Assembly (NCBI GenBank): GCA_902729315.2
Contig: LR746264.1
Coordinates: forward strand, 5,915,878-5,979,877
DNA length: 64,000 nucleotides
Origin: Spirodela intermedia
Taxonomy: Eukaryota > Streptophyta > Magnoliopsida > Alismatales > Araceae
Direction of reading: 5' to 3'
The notes beneath the pieces are model-generated. The model was not told the DNA's origin and made no database searches. It saw only the letters and a program-made list of their open reading frames with translations. Positions within the stretch are counted from its first letter, which is position 1; every line of letters begins with the position of its first letter. Below, one piece after another: positions 60,551 through 64,000 of the stretch. A program made the position numbers and the translations under genes.

Positions 60551-61440
60551 GACATGACTTAGTCATTGTATAGTAAATCACGTAAATTTAAAATTTACAA
60601 AACTAGAAAATACGAATTTTTAGATATTTAGAAGTATTTATGAACAAATATATCAATTATAATTCAATAAAACTTCTAGAAATAGTGGTAATTTTCCAAG
60701 TTGATTGTGGGGATGTAATATAATATCAGGTAATTATTCAAAATTTTTCTCAAAGAATACTATTTTCTATGAATTTTACAATAGAAAATAAAAATAAAAT
60801 ATATTTAAAATTTACAAAAAAAGAAAATAAGGGTGCGAATGTCAAGATGATGTCAGCACTCGGCGAACGCAAATCGGGTGGAAACAGAGTTTCATCAAGT
60901 GATTCTTATGTAAGTGATTATATACGATTTAATTGATCAAATTAAGATCTGTAAAAACTGAAAGAATCGTAATTGAATGAAGTATATCTTGGTAAATTTA
61001 AATCACACAAATTATCACTAAATGAAATGAAAACTAAGTTGAAAGCAGTAAAACAGAGTTGCAACGTCACGATGGCGATGCGTCGGCGATGCACTGGAAT
61101 CCTGAGCATTTGGGAGGATCGTCATACAGTGTCCACATCCTTAAAGGCTCTCCTTGGACAAGGGCAATGTGGGCAATCTCTTGATCTCCTTGCAAAGTCT
61201 AGAGATCAATGAAATAGGTCGTCGAACCATCTCTGATGGCTGTCACCCGGCGGAGCGGAAAAATGACAACTTTGCGGCTCTCCGGCGGCTGTCACCCGAT
61301 AGAGAGTAGCTGGATGGAGGTGGGGCGCGTGTTAGGGAGCTTCATCCTCAAGTCCACGCAACAAGAGGAGGCTCTTCATCGCATTTGGTATGCTCTTAGG
61401 AGGTGTACTCTTAGGAGGCAGCAAGAGATCTAGTGAATGC
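60551..61440 (+). repeat. Repeat family X, copy 3 (forward)
   Basis: Begins TGACATGACTTAGTCATTGT and ends after GAGGCTCTTCATCGCATTTGG. The 5' two thirds is very AT-rich; the last 370 bases are GC-richer. It is highly similar to copy 5 over its whole length. Confidence 0.8.
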
Positions 61441-62040
61441 CTAGGGCATCTATGTTTAAGGAGAACTCTTAAGGTTGTGGACATCATACAATAACCATCC
61501 TAAACATACAAAATTCCAAAGATCATTGTCGCAAGGTTGGAACTCTATCTTTTCTACTTTTAATTTAATGATACTTTGTGTGATTTCAAGTTTTAAAACT
61601 CTTCTTTATTAAATTATAATTATTCTAATTTTTATAGAACTTATTTTAACTAATTAAATCGTTTGTAATCACTTATGTAAGAATCATTAGATAGAACTCT
61701 ATTTCTATTCAATTCACGTTCATCGAAGTGCTAACATCATTCTGATGCCCGCACCTTGTTTCTCTTTTTCATGAATTTTAAATATATTTTATTCATTGCT
61801 TAATTTAAAATTTATTAAAAATTGTATTCTTTGTAGAAATTATAAAATATTACCTGATATTATATTGCATCCTAGTGATCGATGTGAAAAAATCTTACTT
61901 TTGAAACTTTTCTTGAAATATAATTGATATATTTTTTCATAAATAATTTTAAATATCTAAAAATTAGTATTTTTTAGTTTTATAAATATTTAAATTTGCG
62001 TGATTTATTTTATAATAACTAGGTCACGTCACTGTGTGAA
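61441..62040 (-). repeat. Repeat family X, copy 4 (reverse), palindrome arm
   Basis: The reverse complement aligns with 60551-61165 over about 600 bp, from TGACGTGACCTAGTTATTA to GTCCACAACCTTAAGAG. It is truncated before the GC-rich end and starts immediately after copy 3, forming an inverted repeat with a loop of about 275 bases. Confidence 0.75.
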
Positions 62041-62220
62041 TCGTGTTAATGAGATTTTCGCCAATGATTGAGCGATTCTGATGACTTAATCATTCACTAA
62101 TAGTCTAGAAAAAATATGATTTAATGAGACAAAAATATGAGTTTTGACTCTTGTAGGATTTAAACCCTTATTGATCGCCTACCTATATGAGAGAGTGTGA
62201 AATAAGTAGGTAAATATCGT

Positions 62221-63110
62221 TATAAAGTGGTGACATGACTTAGTCATTTTATAGTAAATCACACAAATTTAAAATTTATAAAACTAGAAAATACGAATTT
62301 TCAGATATTTAGAAGTATTTCTGAACAAATATATCAATTATAATTCAATAAAACTTCCAAAAATAGCGGTAATTTTCCAGATCGATCATAGGGATGTAAT
62401 ATAATATATGGTAATTATTTAAAATTTTCCTTAAAGAATACTATTTTCTATAAGTTTTATACTAGGAAATGAAAAGAAAATATATTTAAAATTCACAAAA
62501 AAGGGAAATAAGGGTGCGAATGTCAAGATGACATCAGATCTTGGTGAACGTGAATCAGGCGAAAACAGAGTTCCACCCGGTGATTCTTACATAAGCGATT
62601 ACAAACGATTTAGTTGATCAAATTAAGATCTGTAAAAGCCAGAAGAATCATAATTGAATGAAGTATATCTTGGTAAATTTAAATCACAAAATTATCACTA
62701 AATAAAGTGAAAAGTAAGTTGAAAGCAAGAAAACAGAGTTTCGGCATCACGGCGGCGATGCGTCGGCGATACACCGGAATCTTGAGCGTTTAGGAGGATC
62801 GTCATGTAATGTCCACAGCCTCAAAGGCTCTCCTTAGACAAGAACGACGTGGGCAATCTCTAGATCTCCTTGCAAAGTCTAGAGATCAATGAAATGGGTC
62901 GTCGAACCATCTTCGGTGGCTGTCACCCGGTGGAGCAGAAAAACGGTGACTTTGCGGCTCTCTGGCGGCTATCACCCGATGGAGATGAGCTAGATGGAGG
63001 TGGGGCACGTGTTAGGGAGCTTCATCCTCAAGTTCGCGCAACAAGAGGAGGCTCTTCATCGCATCTGGTACTCTCTTAAGAGGTGGCAGATCGTCCTCTT
63101 CCCAACGACG
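62221..63110 (+). repeat. Repeat family X, copy 5 (forward)
   Basis: Begins GACATGACTTAGTCATTTTA and ends near the GCATCTGGTACTCTCTTAAG region (about 63060-63082). It is the closest relative of copy 3. At about 63178 and 63237 a 25-base phrase (CAATAATTTTAGTAACAATGCT) is itself duplicated just downstream. Confidence 0.8.
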
Positions 63111-63267
63111 GCTTGTTTGTCGATCAATCGGAGATACTTTACTCGATGGATTTGTGATCCTTTTATCGCAAATAGTTCAATAATTTTAGTAACAATGCTC
63201 CGCGAATCACATTGACGAGATTTTTGCTGATGATCCAACAATTTTAGTAACAATGCTTTACTCGATG

Positions 63268-64000
63268 CCCCTATCGGTCCTAGTCACTCGAGCCCTTGCT
63301 TGCGGCTCCTCCCCGACTGCACTTCCGACCCACTTGGGGGCCCGGCTGGCTGGCGGCTCCCCCTCATTTTGTTTTATTTTTATTTTTATTTCTTTTTCTT
63401 CATTTATCTCAAAAGTAAGACTGTAAAAATCATATAAATTCGTATAAAATCACATAATTACCCAAAAATTCACATTAATCAACTAAAAACCACTTTTCAC
63501 ACTTTAACACAAATATAAGTCTATTTATCATGAGTTAAGGCTAAAACTATATTATTTACTAATTATTAACTCATGATAATGAAGACTTATCAAGTGACAT
63601 CATATGGGTATTTCCTCATAAATAAAGGATATTTTTAGGTATTAAAATAATTAAAAACTTTATGAGAAGGTGTGACACTAATTTAATCTCACATCAGTTA
63701 TTTCTCAAATTTTGAGACGAATATATAGTAAGATGAGATTATGTGACCAATAAGCCCCTCTCAAGTGTGTATGACCATTCCTTGCCCACACTTGGTTGAC
63801 CATTAGTGACGTGGAAGGGGAGTGACACACATGTGTCCCCTACTGGTCCCTTTGTCACTTGAGCCCCTTACTTGCAGATCCACCTGACTACACTTCTGAC
63901 CCACTTGTAGGCCCAACTGGTTAGTGGGTTCCCCCCTTTTTCTTTCTATTTTACTTTATTTATCTTCATTTATATCTAAAATATGATTACAAAAATTATA
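63268..64000 (+). repeat. Repeat family Y, forward copy in at least two partial units
   Basis: The block CACTCGAGCCC...CACTTCCGACCCACTTG at about 63284-63345 recurs at 63857-63910 (CACTTGAGCCCC...CACTTCTGACCCACTTG), a spacing of about 573 bp. Between them a degenerate USE-like AATCTCACATCAG (about 63689) and ATATATAG (about 63720) keep the same 24-base spacing as the reverse copy. The second unit runs off the window. Confidence 0.65.

Noticed and set aside
60973-61433. Short frames in repeat X with similar peptides in both forward copies
   Set aside because: The similarity follows from the DNA repeat itself. The frames differ in start and length between copies and have no known domain.
1-64000. 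CRISPR arrays, bacterial operons or phage-like systems
   Set aside because: No regularly spaced repeats with unique spacers and no prokaryotic gene content. The genes are spliced and eukaryotic.

Overview
The window is nuclear DNA of a flowering plant. The evidence is spliced genes with plant introns, two intronless PLS-class PPR genes, a plant-type MED33 Mediator subunit, a mitochondrial acyl carrier protein, a pectinesterase, a calmodulin-like protein, and plant Ty1/copia and Ty3/gypsy retroelements. GC-rich single-exon genes in an AT-rich background, and many CT/GA microsatellites, would fit a non-grass monocot or another early-diverging angiosperm. The species cannot be fixed from the sequence alone.

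Layout. Positions 1138-13629 (+) hold a complete 12-exon MED33 gene, rebuilt exon by exon to a 1343-residue frame. It converges on an intronless PPR-E gene at 14148-16268 (-). A short divergent promoter separates that gene from SEC61 beta (CDS 18869-19120, +, with a leader intron of about 2.2 kb). The two-exon mitochondrial ACP gene follows (19968-23398, +), then a microsatellite-rich spacer. A YAE1-domain gene (27927-28676, +, first exon not located) ends 118 bp before an intronless PPR-DYW gene (28795-30825, +). Positions 31275-44335 (-) hold a complete nine-exon gene for a plastid-type NAD(P)-binding Rossmann protein. Its 7.1-kb intron 5 contains a full-length but dead copia element (33425-38522) in the opposite orientation, with matching LTRs and a CTCTC target duplication. 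Positions 44.4-51.5 kb carry no convincing intact gene; a decayed gypsy integrase (about 47.2-47.4 kb) and two GC-rich patches lie there. A five-exon pectinesterase (51611-53142, -) and a four-EF-hand CML gene (54650-55228, +) follow. From about 56.6 kb to the end the window is a nest of two AT-rich repeat families (X and Y here) in alternating orientation.

The genes look like unrelated neighbours rather than a pathway: transcription (MED33), organelle RNA editing (two PPRs), ER translocation (SEC61B), mitochondrial lipoate/fatty-acid synthesis (ACP), Fe-S/ribosome biogenesis adaptor (YAE1), a plastid SDR-like protein, cell wall (PME) and calcium signalling (CML). The least explained content is the X/Y repeat nest. 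It includes a long imperfect palindrome and, in family Y, a perfect plant snRNA upstream element spaced from a TATA box as in RNA polymerase III snRNA promoters, with no recognisable snRNA downstream.
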